Source: Phytopythium helicoides
Lineage: Eukaryota; Oomycota; Peronosporomycetes; Pythiales; Pythiaceae
NCBI GenBank assembly: GCA_024867545.1
Contig: JANFNE010000003.1
Coordinates: 310,001 to 374,000, forward strand
DNA: 64,000 bases
Direction of reading: 5' to 3'
Under the pieces are notes generated by a model, which was not told where the DNA came from, ran no database searches, and worked only from the letters and a program-made list of their open reading frames with translations. The translations under genes and the position numbers were made by a program. Positions 1 through 10,705 of this stretch are shown one piece after another; positions within the stretch are counted from its first letter, which is position 1, and each line of letters starts with the position of its first letter.

Positions 1-374
1 CAGGTCACCAGATTGGACGAGCGACTTGCGCGCGTCGCATGCGTGCGTTACTTTATGTGGGCCACGCGCACTCTTTCTCTCGCTTTCGCCCATTCTCATT
101 CTCGAGGCATATTGGTGAAGGCACGAGAGCTGCGCATGGCTGGTTGGTTGGCATAGTGATCAACCATTTCGCTGGTGATTCTGATCTAATGTCGTTCAAG
201 ATATCACAATAATGCATGTTTTCAGGCTGAAGGTGAGATCAAAACCCAGAGATGCGTAGCGCGATAACTTTTTATTGTGTCATTATCTTTTCCATCTTGA
301 GCATGCAAATGAAAGGCAGAGCGTGGGATCCGTAGGCTAAAGCCGTCGTTCAGGGAATTTCAGTACCCGCCCGA
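1..374. other. Intergenic, with half of a dispersed direct repeat
   Basis: No gene is visible. The first ~110 bases (gtcaccagattgga, then cttgcgcgcgtc, then gttactttatgtgggccac and a CT-rich run) closely resemble 3756-3870 upstream of TAF2, so this may be a copied promoter segment whose downstream partner is gone. The remainder is AT-richer than its neighbours and holds no open frame worth calling. Confidence 0.5.
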
Positions 375-1878
375 TTATTCCGCACGATGTGGATGAACAC
401 TTGCTCCTTCGATGACCACATCTGAAGCGGTTGTTTCACCAACAATCGCAGCCGGTGACGGTTGCTGCGCAGACGACACTGGCGCCGATATTTTCTGGTC
501 GAGTTTGGGTCGGATGACGGCATTGTTATTCTTTGCTTGTGCACTCTTTCCAGCCTCACGCGCTGGCTTGCCAAACATTTTGAAACCCACCCACCCAACT
601 GCTGACATGAATGCAGTCTTGACGAACTCGACAATCTGGTCGGACCACCACGACGTGATAAGCACCGATCCAATCGCTTTGATTCGACGCGCTTCTGCTT
701 CCCTGCGAGCCGCCTCAATGTCTGAGGCGACGCCATCAGCCAGTCGATTGGCCACGCTAGAAGCGTAAAACCACCCGAACGCAGCAAGAGAAGCAGCTAG
801 ACCCAGAGCAATGGCGTAGATAGTTCTCTGACGGTATGATCCATTTTGTGCGGAACGCACTGCGATGCCGGCCGCGATGGTGAAGACTTCGGTGAGAATT
901 ACAGTAACCGCTTGAGCAGTCTTCGAGTACGACACATCCGCTCCCAAACACTCAAGTGACTTGGTCTCGACTTTCGAGTCCAATACGGTTGTGGACGAAA
1001 TGAATCCGCAAGAATAAACGTGGGAACCCGAGCAACCAACAATATCACTCTCTTTGAGGCAGCTGCAGTGGTCTGTGCATCCGTAATAGTTGCCGTTGCA
1101 GTATGTATCGCAGACACAGGAGCTGCAAGCTGACACTGTGTGGGTCGACGAGCACTTTTCATTGTTGTAGACGATTGTCCCGAGCAAGAACGCAAGCGAC
1201 AGCGTCACCACTAGCTCAATTATAATCTTGAGAAACGATTGGGTCTTGGTTGGGTAGCGTGGCTTCTGCGTCTTGCTACTCTTGAAAAAGCATTTACGCG
1301 CAATGGGGATCAATATGAGCCCTGCCCACTTGTTCAGGTCGGCGAAAACGTCCATCAGCGCTTCAAACGAATTTTCCTCAGGCATCAATGGCTTTAGTAG
1401 GAACTCGACAATCCAGCCCTTGCTTTTGTCTCGAAGCTCTTGTTTTCCTTCATTATCCACTACCGCCATCTTCTTTGCAACGTTGCTTTCCCCTCCAGCC
1501 ACCACAGCCTCTTGGGGCCGGCTTGTGTAGTATGCGAAAGTCTTTGCAAGTACAGCAAAGAGGAGGGAGACTATAATGTAGACACTGCAGATTGTTGCAT
1601 AATCTCTCGAGTCCATTGGTGGGGCTTCGTACACACTGGCGCTGCTATACGTATCCCACGTTGCGTCGCATGTTTCATTGCCTGGAGCCGTGCACGTCGC
1701 ATGTATCATTCCACTCTGTTCCGTACAAGTGAAGCATGTGCATCCATAGTTTTCAGCTGCGCTGAGTGCGTCGTCACACGATGAGAGCGACCAGCAGAAG
1801 TCTGGCAGCAACTGGTTGAAGCAAGACTGAGGCTATTGAAGCTAGCATGAGGCCGGCAGCTTGTACTGAGAATCGCAT
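375..1878 (-). CDS. Cys-rich multi-pass membrane protein, signal peptide out of frame
   Basis: I do not recognise the family. The open frame (about 480 residues) has an extracellular-looking Cys-rich N-terminus (CTCFTC), a hydrophobic segment beginning YATICSVYIIVSLLFAVLA, a second (FLKIIIELVVTLSLAFLLG), a central Cys cluster (CSSCVCDTYC, CTDHCSC), two further hydrophobic segments, an amphipathic C-terminal stretch and a polar tail. There is no ATG at the start of this frame. An ATG at 1878 opens a good signal peptide (MRFSVQAAGLMLASIA) but in another frame; skipping one base near 1830 would join it to QSCFNQLLPDFC, a natural mature N-terminus. So either one base is surplus in the assembly or the gene is newly broken. 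Topology and the signal peptide are read from sequence; function is unknown. Confidence 0.6.
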
Positions 1879-2523
1879 CTTGATCGTAGTCTTGTGAGAT
1901 CTGGGTGGAAAATTTGCGTCTGGTCAAGCCTCGCCTACAGAAGACTAGAAGGTTTCATCGGTCCAGCAGCAAGACGGTGTGACAAGCATCGATTGAAATA
2001 GTCTTGAGGTAATATGATCCGCTTCGCTGAACAAGTCGATTAGCGAGTCGATCCTAGTCCAGGACGAGGAAAGCTGTTACAAGAATAGTCTGGATCGATC
2101 ATGAACCTTGAAACAGCATCTTTGGTGCAAGTATAGATCGAAAACCGCCAAGTGAGCACGGCTGATATCCGCAGCACATGCCACTAATAGCAAAAGACAC
2201 GCAGTGGTCGTAACGAAACTACTTCGCGCGCCGAGTCGCAAACCAGCAAATATAGATATCGATGGTTAGCTTGGCGTAAAAGAGTGCGACTCGATTTTAG
2301 ATTTCCTCCCTTCGAGTTCAACCTGTTTCCCAGTCTCATCAAAGTGCGATTGAGATTCCAGAGACTCAGTGAAGAAATTGAAACGCTAATTTGGTTATGA
2401 AACATCTCGTTTCTCCAAGAAGCAAATGCCGTAACGGCATCTTCCCGAAAACTCGCAGCCGTACGGATTACAGTATTGTCAAAACCACACAGAAAAAAAA
2501 ATTCGCTCGAAAAAGATTGCCAC
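1879..2523. other. Intergenic region, nothing convincing
   Basis: About 650 bases between two minus-strand genes. It holds the promoter of the Cys-rich membrane protein and the 3' flank of the small membrane protein. A basic minus-strand open frame across 2184-2609 overlaps the real gene upstream and has no domain-like pattern, so I do not call it. Confidence 0.4.
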
Positions 2524-3145
2524 CTACGTGCTACTTTCCTCCGTTGCAGGCTTTTCTTGTGTTTCTTTGTTCTGCATCTCTTTCTGTTGCTCTTCCTGCC
2601 TGCGCGCATCCAATAGTGCCTTGCTGCGATCGAGTATGACTGTCAACTCGTCAGCCCGCTGCTGTCGCTCGTCCAGCTCCTTTCCGAACGGACTGGGTGT
2701 TCCCCAGAACGAGCTCCTTGCGTCTTGTAGTTCCATGTACGCGACAGCATATGCCTTGAGCGTCGTGTTGTACGCAATCTCACACTCCTCAAGCGAAATC
2801 CAGTCGCTAACTACCGCATGGGGAGGCGTAAGCAAACACGTACTTCCGTAAGTTACCTAGCACTGTAGCAGTCAAGCAAATCCACCCACCAGGATAATGA
2901 AACCTCGGGGCCTGCCCGAGCGTCGAGGCGAAGGTGAGGGTAGCAGCGAAGCCAATAAGCACGACGTGCGGTTTGTGGAAGCTCACACTCAGCAAGTAGA
3001 CGCCAAAGTCCATGAGTAGCAGGAAGGCCTCACAGCAGAGCGCTATGAACCGACTGGCAAGCGGCGAGAACTGCGGCTGCAGCCATTGCTCCTGCTCGTT
3101 TCTCGCCTGAATGCGGTCGTAGTAGTTTCCCGATTCGTAGCGCAT
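2524..3145 (-). CDS. Small membrane protein with C-terminal coiled coil, two exons
   Basis: Exons 3145-2857 and 2810-2524; the 46-nt intron 2856-2811 begins GTAACTTACG and ends CGGTAG, and removing it keeps frame, giving 191 residues. The start is the ATG at 3145; the frame is open further upstream, but only from a GTG. Hydrophobic segments lie at about residues 33-54, 60-77 and 87-100, followed by a polar, charged helix (ELDERQQRADEL, then RRQEEQQKEMQNKETQEK) likely to be a coiled coil. The protein has no motif I recognise. The layout suggests a membrane-anchored scaffold, but that is only inference. Confidence 0.65.
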
Positions 3146-4078
3146 CGCTCGCTCACCTCCCGATCGTTTGTGTTTTCGGCCCCGCGCCCTGGACCTCACA
3201 AAGTTGAAGCCATGTCAGTCTCAGAGATCGCCCATCTGATCCTCCGTTCTGCAGCTTGGAGCTATCGTACTGGGATCAACGAGCAAGCGGGAGGTGGCGG
3301 TGCTATTGGGAACAATGTAGGCGATTTGTGCGACGTCGTTCAATTTCCAATCATGCATGCATTGGTTCATTGTTATTGATACGATGCAAACCGTTGAGTG
3401 CACTGGGAACGCAACGACTCGCAGTATGGACAAGATGCATCGTGCTCGAATTTACATCGTATGGGTGAAAACCAGCTAGAGCCGCGAATAGTATCCTTCT
3501 ACCGGGTTATCTTGAAGCATTTCTTTCTTCGTCTAGCTTGCAAGTTGGAGCTCCGTCGGTTGACTGAATTGCAGCCCACGACTGACTTGGTGGAGCGCCG
3601 CAGACTTCCGGTGCATGACCTCAGTTCAGCAATTACCAACGAACCGCCAAGACACGACAACGCTCGTCTAATCACCAAAGCGGTCGAACGCCAGCTCATC
3701 CATCACATTGGTCGTAGTGGCCATGAGACCGAGTGGGGATGTCCATTGTGCCATCAGGTCACCAGATTGGACACGATGCAACTTGCGCGCGTCACATGTG
3801 TTGGTGGATGCGTTACTTTATGTGGGCCACTTACGTTTTTCCCTCTCTCGTTCTCCCCATTATGCGACTCGGCCTGGAAGGCGCCAGGCGGTCGACGGGG
3901 GAAGCCGCGCGCGCGCGGCGGTCGCTGGCGCTGGGTCTGCTCGTCCGCGTCGCTCGTTCGTCTGCAGGTGAATCCAGCGCTCGCTCGCGGTCATTTCGGC
4001 GGTTCTTGCGGCCCCAGGCGCCTCCTACAGCCCGAGAAAAGCGGCCGCCAAGTTGCGACAAGGTGGGACGCAGGCGCC
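3146..4078. other. Divergent intergenic region upstream of TAF2
   Basis: About 930 bases between the minus-strand small membrane protein and plus-strand TAF2. The frame of TAF2 happens to stay open back to 3398 but its sequence there is not protein-like. Bases 3756-3870 repeat the first 110 bases of the window and end in a pyrimidine-rich stretch with CTCTCGTTCTCCCCATTATG, which resembles the Inr-type core promoter of oomycetes. The next 200 bases are GC-rich and are probably the TAF2 leader. Confidence 0.45.
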
Positions 4079-7000
4079 ATGATGCGCGACTACGAGTACC
4101 TGCAGCAGCGCGCGGCGCTCAAGGTGGACGTGGTGGCGAGACACGTGGTGGGCGTGGCTGAGGTGGTGCTGGCCCCGTGCGCCGACGGGCTGCGCATCAT
4201 CCGGCTGCACGCGCGGCAGCTGCGCGTCAAGGCCGTGAGCGTCAACGGCGTGGACGCGACGTTCGAGCAGCTCGACTTCCTCGGCGAGGTCGTGGACGAG
4301 AGCTACCGCGACCTGGCCACCTTTGATCTGTTCTACCGCGGCGCCATCGTCGCGTCCAAGGAGGGAGAGCTCATCGTGCAGATCCCGAGGGACGGTGCGC
4401 TTGGAGGAGGAGGACGGCAGCCAGGCCAAGGACAACAGCAACGGCGCGACGGACGACGAGGACGAGGACGAGGAAGAGGAGGAAGAGGGCCAAGATGGAG
4501 AGCTGCGCGTCGTGCTGGACGAGTGGGACGTCGACAAGCTCCCGGCCAGCACGACGGGATACAAGCCGCTCGTTGTCCGGATCGAGTACGAGCTGAACGA
4601 CCCCGCTGGCGGCCTGCGCTTTGTGCTTCCAGATGAGCAGTATCAGCCCAAGCGATCACCCCACATGTACACGTACAGCGGCCCATTTGGCGGACTCTGC
4701 GATGGCGCGCGCACATGGATGCCGTGCCGCGATACACTTCGGGACACGTGTCCGTTTCGCATCGAGCTTACAGTGCCATACTGGTGCGTAGCAGTCTGCA
4801 GCGGACAAATGGTGCAGCAACTCGTCGATGCGGACGGACAGTGGCGCACGTTCCGGTACGTCATTAACAAGAAGACGAGCTGCTCGTCGATTGGATTTGC
4901 AGTCGGTCCCTTCCGACTCTACGTTCCACCCGAGATGCCTCGTATGACCCACTTTGCGCTTCCTGAGTGCTTCGAAGACCTTGTGTACTGCACGTCGAAG
5001 CTGTCGTCAAGCATGAAGTACTTTGAGCAGAACCTTGCTGGAAAGTATCCGTTCAAGACGTATCAGCAAGTGTTTGTCGAAGACCCGCCGGAGGAAGTTC
5101 AATACTGTGCAGGGTGCTCGATTCTGGACCAGAACGTACTGCATGGCGCGCGAGTCATCGATCGGGAGTTACCTTCACACCTTGTGCAAGTCAAAGGCCT
5201 CGTTGGAAGTTGGGTGAGCGGCGCTGTCGGCATCCAGACCACAAAGGACGCGTGGGTGCTGATTGGCGTGATTGGGCACCTGGTGAACACCTATGTTCGA
5301 TCCATCTATGGCGAAGAAGAGTACGGCTATCGCATCCAGCTGGCTATGGACGCGCTCACGACCATGGAACTGACGACAGATCAGCATTCCCACGCATTGC
5401 TGTCTTCTGAGGTTGACGTGTATGCAGAGTATGACCCTGCGTCACTGCCGTTCCTCGAAGTCAAGGCTCCACTTGTTTTGCATATGATTGAACAACGAGT
5501 CGGTCCGAAGCACCTAGCAATCGCCATCCAGCGTGTAGTTGCTGGAGGATCGAGTAGTGATGTCACTGCGGCAAATGGCGAAGGAGCGAAGGAAGACGAG
5601 GGCGAAGGGGCTGGCACTGAGGAGAAGAAGGCCAACACAGGAGGACGAGCCTATTGGGGCTGATGCTGGAGACAAGAGCAAATCCGCGGACAAACAAGCC
5701 TGCTGCTACAAACGAGCCGCTGTCGACGCTGTCGTTTCTTAAGATGGTCAAGGCGATTGCTGGGGCCCCGGGTCAAGACTTAACAAAAGCATTCCTCAGC
5801 TCATGGATTCTGGACACCGGAATGCCGTTCTTTACCGTCGGATATTGGTACAATCGTAAGCAGACTCAAGCAGAGGTCGTGCTCCAGCAGGAAGTACCTC
5901 CAGGCGGTAAGCTTTACACGGGTCCGATTCAAATCACTATTGTGGAGGATACCAGTGAGTACTCGTACCAGAAGCGCATCGAGCACAAGCGACACAAGTG
6001 GGACTTCCCTTGCCACTCGAAAGTCCGTAAGAAGCGCCGAAAGCGCCAGGGTCTCGCCGATCCGGATGACTCGGTATCAGTCACTGGTCCAGGTATGGGT
6101 CTCAACGACACACCTGTGTACTGGGTGAAGATCGACACGGGCTGTGCTTGGCTTCGGCATGTGGTCATGCACCAGCCAGACTTCAACTGGATGGAGCAGC
6201 TGCTTTCAGACAAAAAGGTCGGATCGCGGGTTCATGCCGCACGCGCATTGGCGCTGTTCCACCAGCCGCATGAGAAGCCGAATGTCATGTCATGCCGAGT
6301 ATTGACCTGAGTGCATGAGTGGCTTGACGACGCACTCCCGCCGACTGCGTGCTGAGGCCGCGCTGTCGCTGGGCATTTGGCAGTCAATCCACGCACCGCT
6401 TACGAACGCCAACACTCAGCTTCCTATTTGGAAAGCTATGCATAATCTGTTCCGGATTTTCAAAGAGCACTTCTTCGATCGTGCGACCTGACATGCCGCT
6501 GCCCAACTACTTCTTGCCGTCAGGTGGTAAGGTCATTTTGGAGGCGCTAGGTGCGCAGCAAGCATCGATCTCCAGCAAGCAGATCCAGGTGCAGGACTAT
6601 GCCGCTGGTGAGTACGAGATCAAGAAGACGATCCCCAAGGCGCTGACAATGATCCACGCCCAAAACGGCAAGTCGCCGCCAGAGATCGAAACTTTCTTGC
6701 TGCAGCTACTGTACGAAAACGATAACTCGAAGAACTACGTTGAGATGGATGATCAGTCTCAAGTGGCGGACGACTGTTTCTACATTGGCACGATTGTGAT
6801 CTCGGTGTCGTTGCTCAACATGGATCGGTCGCCGAACTCTCCCGCTGACGCCAAGGTTGTGAATGAAATCCTGAGGTATTTGCATTACGACCAAGTGCAG
6901 CCCAGCTACCGCAAGACTATCACCGTGTGCTGTCTGGAGGCTTTGTGTAACTTGGTGCTGGCCGGTCGGTGTGACGAAAAGTTGGTCAACTTTTATGAGT

Positions 7001-7886
7001 ACGCGTCTCCGCGACATCCAAGTGTTGTGCGCAAGGCTGCGATTGAGAGCATCATCCGACTGTATTTCGCCGAGGACCCTACCGCCATTTCTGCGGGATC
7101 GACGAGCAACATGCGGTCTGTAAACAAGGCTTCCACGCGCGAGCTGTTGGAAAATGTGTACGGTCCCGCTGCTGCACTGCTGTGGGTCTGCGAGTTGCTG
7201 AAAACCGAGGACTCTCCGGGCATTCGCCTTTTCTGCGTTCAAGTGTGCCTCAACTGTCTGCGCGGCTTCCCGCCTAGCGTGTCAACGCAAGTGCTCGCAA
7301 CGTCTGATCATTCGTTCACGCTGTCAGTCATGATGTACATTCAGATGCATGACCCGGCAGCGTTTGTGCTCAAGAGTCCAGAGAAGGACAAGGTGCTGGA
7401 GCTGTTTGCGACCCCAAATCTCGCAAAGGTGCGCGATGACAGCTCGACTGCCAAGCGCTTGGCTGAAGAGCTGTGGACACTCATGAACTCCAGTTCGGCG
7501 GTCGACCAGCGTCTCCGTGTGGCGCTCATCGTGCTTTACCGCAAGTTGTGGGGCGAGACGACGCCTATCGCTGTCGCGCACACGGTGCAAGACAAGCCTG
7601 CCGATTGGGCAGGGGGGCTACGAGAGTCTGCGACTCATGATGGAGGAGAGCAAGAATCGTATGATGATGCTCCACGGTGCTCGTCATGGCGGTCCTGGTG
7701 GACCGAGCACCTCGTCTACACTCCTAATGCGCAAGAACGATGGTGGAGAGGATGACCGCCTCGGCAAGCGGCCGTTCGGGGCTGGCGCTGCCTCGATCAT
7801 CTGCCGACGCTGCTCTTGAGCAGTTGCGGGGCAAGAAGTTCAAGTTCAAGATGGGCGAGACGCTGTTCCGCTCGCACAAAATCTAG
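4079..7886 (+). CDS. TAF2: TFIID subunit 2 (TAF2), several frame breaks
   Basis: TAF2 is the M1-aminopeptidase-like subunit of TFIID that contacts the initiator. The reading starts at MMRDYEYLQQR (4079) and ends FKFKMGETLFRSHKI at 7886, about 1,270 residues in all, close to the usual ~1,200. Seen: the N-terminal beta domain (residues 1-110), an acidic insert (DEDEDEEEEEEG), then the peptidase-like core with GPFGGLCDGARTWMPCRDT and DAWVLIGVIGHLVNTYV. The zinc motif HExxH of true M1 peptidases is absent, as expected for TAF2. A HEAT-like alpha-solenoid follows to the C-terminus. The gene is read in pieces: frame changes occur near 4400, 5640, 5690, 6300, 6490, 7610 (in a run of six G) and 7800. 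None matches a plausible intron, so single-base assembly errors are likelier than decay, because the sequence between breaks is well conserved. Confidence 0.82.
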
Positions 7887-7988
7887 ATGAGATTCCAATG
7901 AGATTCCATTTGCTTACAGGGCACTTGCGGCAGTATATGCAGTTATGCTCATGCCCGCGGCGTAGTTTGTACATGTTCATCCTTTCTC

Positions 7989-9536
7989 TCAGTCTTCGTA
8001 GTCGCTATCGCTCTCATCCACGTACTCACTTCCATCCGAGTAAGTGTCCGGCAGCTCCACGAGCTCTGCAGTGCCCTTGGAGCGCGTCACCCGGCGAGTT
8101 GTTGGACGCTTCTTCGCCGTCGTTGTTGGGGTGTTTTCCTGGTTGAGATTTTCTTTCTCGGGCTTTGGTGGTGAGTCCTTTGCTTTCTTCTTCGTCTTCT
8201 TTTCATCAGCTTTCTTCTTTGCAGCGGCAGGTGTCTTTGATGCCACCTCCGCTTTGCTTGCTGCTGCTTTTTTCGCCTTGGTTTTCTTGGGTTCGGGCTT
8301 CGCATCTGCTGCCGTCGCCAGTTCACGCGTTTGCTGCGTTCCTGTTGACTTCGTGACGGTCTTCTCAACAACCACCGCCGGGGACGGCGACCTTGACGCT
8401 CTTGTCTTTGGTTTCTCTCCCTTGTCAGCCACTTTCTTTGCAGCTGCCTTGACCTTCACCTGGATCACGACTGCGCTCGGCACCGGCCGACCCCGCGGCA
8501 CGATTTTGTCCTTGGTGACATCCCAGATCACCGCGCGGGATCCTACATCCAGCCGTAGGAACTGGTCGCGCAGACTGCAGTAGAGCTCCACCCCTCCCGC
8601 GGCCTTCATGGCGTCCTGGAACGCGTCCGACTGCGCATGCTTGGCCACCTGCACGAGTCGCGCGTACTCTTGCGCAGTCGGGCAGTTGCGCTTGCTCTTG
8701 GCCTTCTTGTCGGCCTCGTCCGCAGCTTGGACGGCGTCGTAGTCGACCATGAGCAGCGTGTCGGCCTTCTTGTGAAGCGACTGGTTAGTGGCGGCCAGCA
8801 CGAGCCGCAGGTTGCTGGGGTCGTTGAGGATCTCGCGCAGCTCGTCGCCCACACGCGCGTCCACAGGCAGCCGCGCGTTGAGCGTCATCATGACCTCGAG
8901 GCCGACGTAGTGCGCGGCCTGCATCTCGTCCTTGCGCGCGGCCTTGGACGCCGCTCGGCACGCCTGCTGCTTGCTCTCCATGCGCAGGTCGTGCGTGTTG
9001 AGCGGCATGTTGGGCAGCGCCGCGAGCTCTCCCTCTCGCGTCCATCTGCCTCAGCTTTCTCTCTCCGTGCTTGGCGATGGCCGCCGAGACCATGGCGAGC
9101 TCCACGAGCTCGACCTTGCCGTAGTCATCTATCGACCGCAGCTCGCCCACGTGCTCCGCGACCCACCTGCCTGCAGCTCTCGCTTGTTGGCGCGCGTCAC
9201 GAGCCGCTGCACGTCCCTGGCGAGCTCCGTCTCGTGGTTCTTGAAGAAGTTGCGGTACTTGTCGAAGCGAGAGAGGCCGTCCACGCTCGCCAGTCGGTCG
9301 GCCTGCTCCAGCGCCTTGAGCTCCTCGGCGCGCCGCGTGCTCTCGGCCGTGCAGATGTCCCCGACCGCGACGCCCTGCGTGCTGCTGCTGCTGCTCGCGG
9401 GGGAAGACGCAGCCGCCTCGTCCTTGAAGAGCACGCGCTTGGGCGGAGGCGACGAAGGCGCACGCAGCACCTTGGCGCCCGGAGGCGCGGGAGAGAGCCC
9501 CGCCTCATGCTGCGCTTTGCTGTTCTTGCCGCCCAT
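7989..9536 (-). CDS. Uncharacterised protein, possible N-myristoylation and Lys-rich tail
   Basis: About 515 residues if two single-base frame breaks (near 9165 and 9030) are bridged. The ATG at 9536 gives MGGKNSK, a classic N-myristoylation start. After a Ser/Pro-rich linker come helical segments (LSRFDKYRNFFKNHETELARD; then SIDDYGKVELVELAMVSAAIAKHGERK; then KQQACRAASKAARKDEMQAA and LRLVLAATNQSLHKKADTL). The C-terminal 150 residues are Lys/Ala/Pro-rich like a histone-H1 tail and end in an acidic patch (YVDESDSDYED). The second half starts with its own ATG at 9008, so a naive call would give two genes, but the helical region runs across the breaks. I do not recognise the family. A lipid anchor at one end and a nucleic-acid-like basic tail at the other is an odd pairing. 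Confidence 0.6.
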
Positions 9537-10120
9537 GGCCGTCGCGTTCCGAAGTGAGCGGCGGATCGGCTGGATTTCGCCATGGGAGGAGCGAACGCTC
9601 GACGCGCCTTGCTGGATTCTTCAACGTGGAGGGCTCGCTGCCGCCACAAGCTGAGCTGCTGCAAGCCGCGTTTGTGGACGGCGAGGAACGTGAGACCTGC
9701 ATGAAGGATCGGGCAGTGGCTAGGAGGGAGCTGCCATCACGGAGGCCATGATGGACGAACGCAATGAACGAGGTGCGAGCTTCTAGCGGAGAGAGTGGAC
9801 ACTACGCATGAGGACCAGGACGCTCACACTGAAGCACGAAGATCGCTGCTGTCCATTGATCTCATGGAGACGACGAGCTGCCAGCGTGATGGAGGCCAAT
9901 AGCTAGCAATTCACCGCCGTCACCAAGACAGAAAGTTGTTGGGTAATTGAGCGATGCGAGCCGAGCGCAGAGCGTTTTGGCGGCGTTCCCCCCAGCATCT
10001 CCGAGAGCCATCGACGTCAACCCACGCCGCCTGCCTCACGCTCCACGCTCAGCTCCACGCCGCCATAGCATTAACAAAACACTCTCCCCCCGTCGACTCC
10101 CGACAGCTTCTCGTCGTCCC
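9537..10120. other. Intergenic region, nothing seen
   Basis: About 580 bases between two minus-strand genes, holding the promoter of the MGGKNSK protein and the 3' flank of LYRM4. Short open frames here are not protein-like. Confidence 0.4.
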
Positions 10121-10475
10121 CTAGTGCGCAATGTCCATGATGCTCTTGGTCTCGGGCGGGTACATCTTGGAGACGACGACCTGGCGGTAGAGCACGCGCG
10201 CCTGCTCCTGCGCTCGCTCAATGGCGCGCTGCTGCGCCTCGCTGCCCGGCTGCAGCGCCTTGTTCTTGTGGAAATCCTCCTTGACGCGGCGCACGGCGTA
10301 CCCGCGGTAGTTGTAGCTCTGCGCGCGTTTTTCACCGCGTTAGAGCGACCATCTGGGGGCGAAACCGACACGAGGGGAAGCGTCTCGAGCTCCGCTACAA
10401 GCCACACACCTCAAACTTGGACGCGTTGCGCAGCATCTCGCGGTACAGGCGCAGCACTTGCTGCTTGCTCGCCAT
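10121..10475 (-). CDS. LYRM4: LYR-motif iron-sulfur assembly factor ISD11 (LYRM4), two exons
   Basis: ISD11 binds and stabilises the mitochondrial cysteine desulfurase NFS1 and recruits acyl carrier protein. Exon 1 is 10475-10410 (MASKQQVLRLYREMLRNASKFE), exon 2 is 10318-10121, and the 91-nt intron 10409-10319 starts GTGTGTGG and ends GCGCGCAG; the splice is in phase 0 and gives 87 residues. Visible hallmarks are the LYR tripeptide near residue 10 and SYNYRGYAVRRVKEDFHKNK, which matches the YNYRxYAxRRxxxxFxxN signature of this family. Length also fits (about 90 residues). The end is KSIMDIAH. It lies head-to-head with the F-box gene, 230 bases apart. Confidence 0.9.
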
Positions 10476-10705
10476 TCCTCTCGACACCTTCCGATCTAAT
10501 CTACTTGTGATGTATGGGGAGGAAACATCCACTGAAGTGACTAGAAAAAACTATACCATACAAAAACAACCTATCTTCACTGTTAAACGGAATGATGGTC
10601 ACTACGCTCCTGATGAGGTATTCCTGTCTATATGTCACTAAACCGATATAATGACGTCGAGAAGGAAGCAGCCGATATCATGTCGAAGCTCAGACAGAGG
10701 TCATC

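Noticed and set aside
2184..2609. 141-codon minus-strand open frame
   Set aside because: Overlaps the C-terminal exon of the small membrane protein in another frame, and has a random-looking Arg/Lys-rich composition.
4025..4564. 179-codon minus-strand open frame opposite the start of TAF2
   Set aside because: Ser-rich mirror of the acidic GAG/GAC codons of TAF2; a typical shadow in GC-rich coding DNA.
5640..6500. Short introns as the cause of the TAF2 frame changes
   Set aside because: No GT-AG pair of plausible length restores the frame; conserved sequence resumes within a few bases, which fits single-base indels.
8637..9557. 306-codon plus-strand open frame
   Set aside because: Arg/Leu/Ala-rich shadow of the minus-strand MGGKNSK gene; no domain-like pattern.
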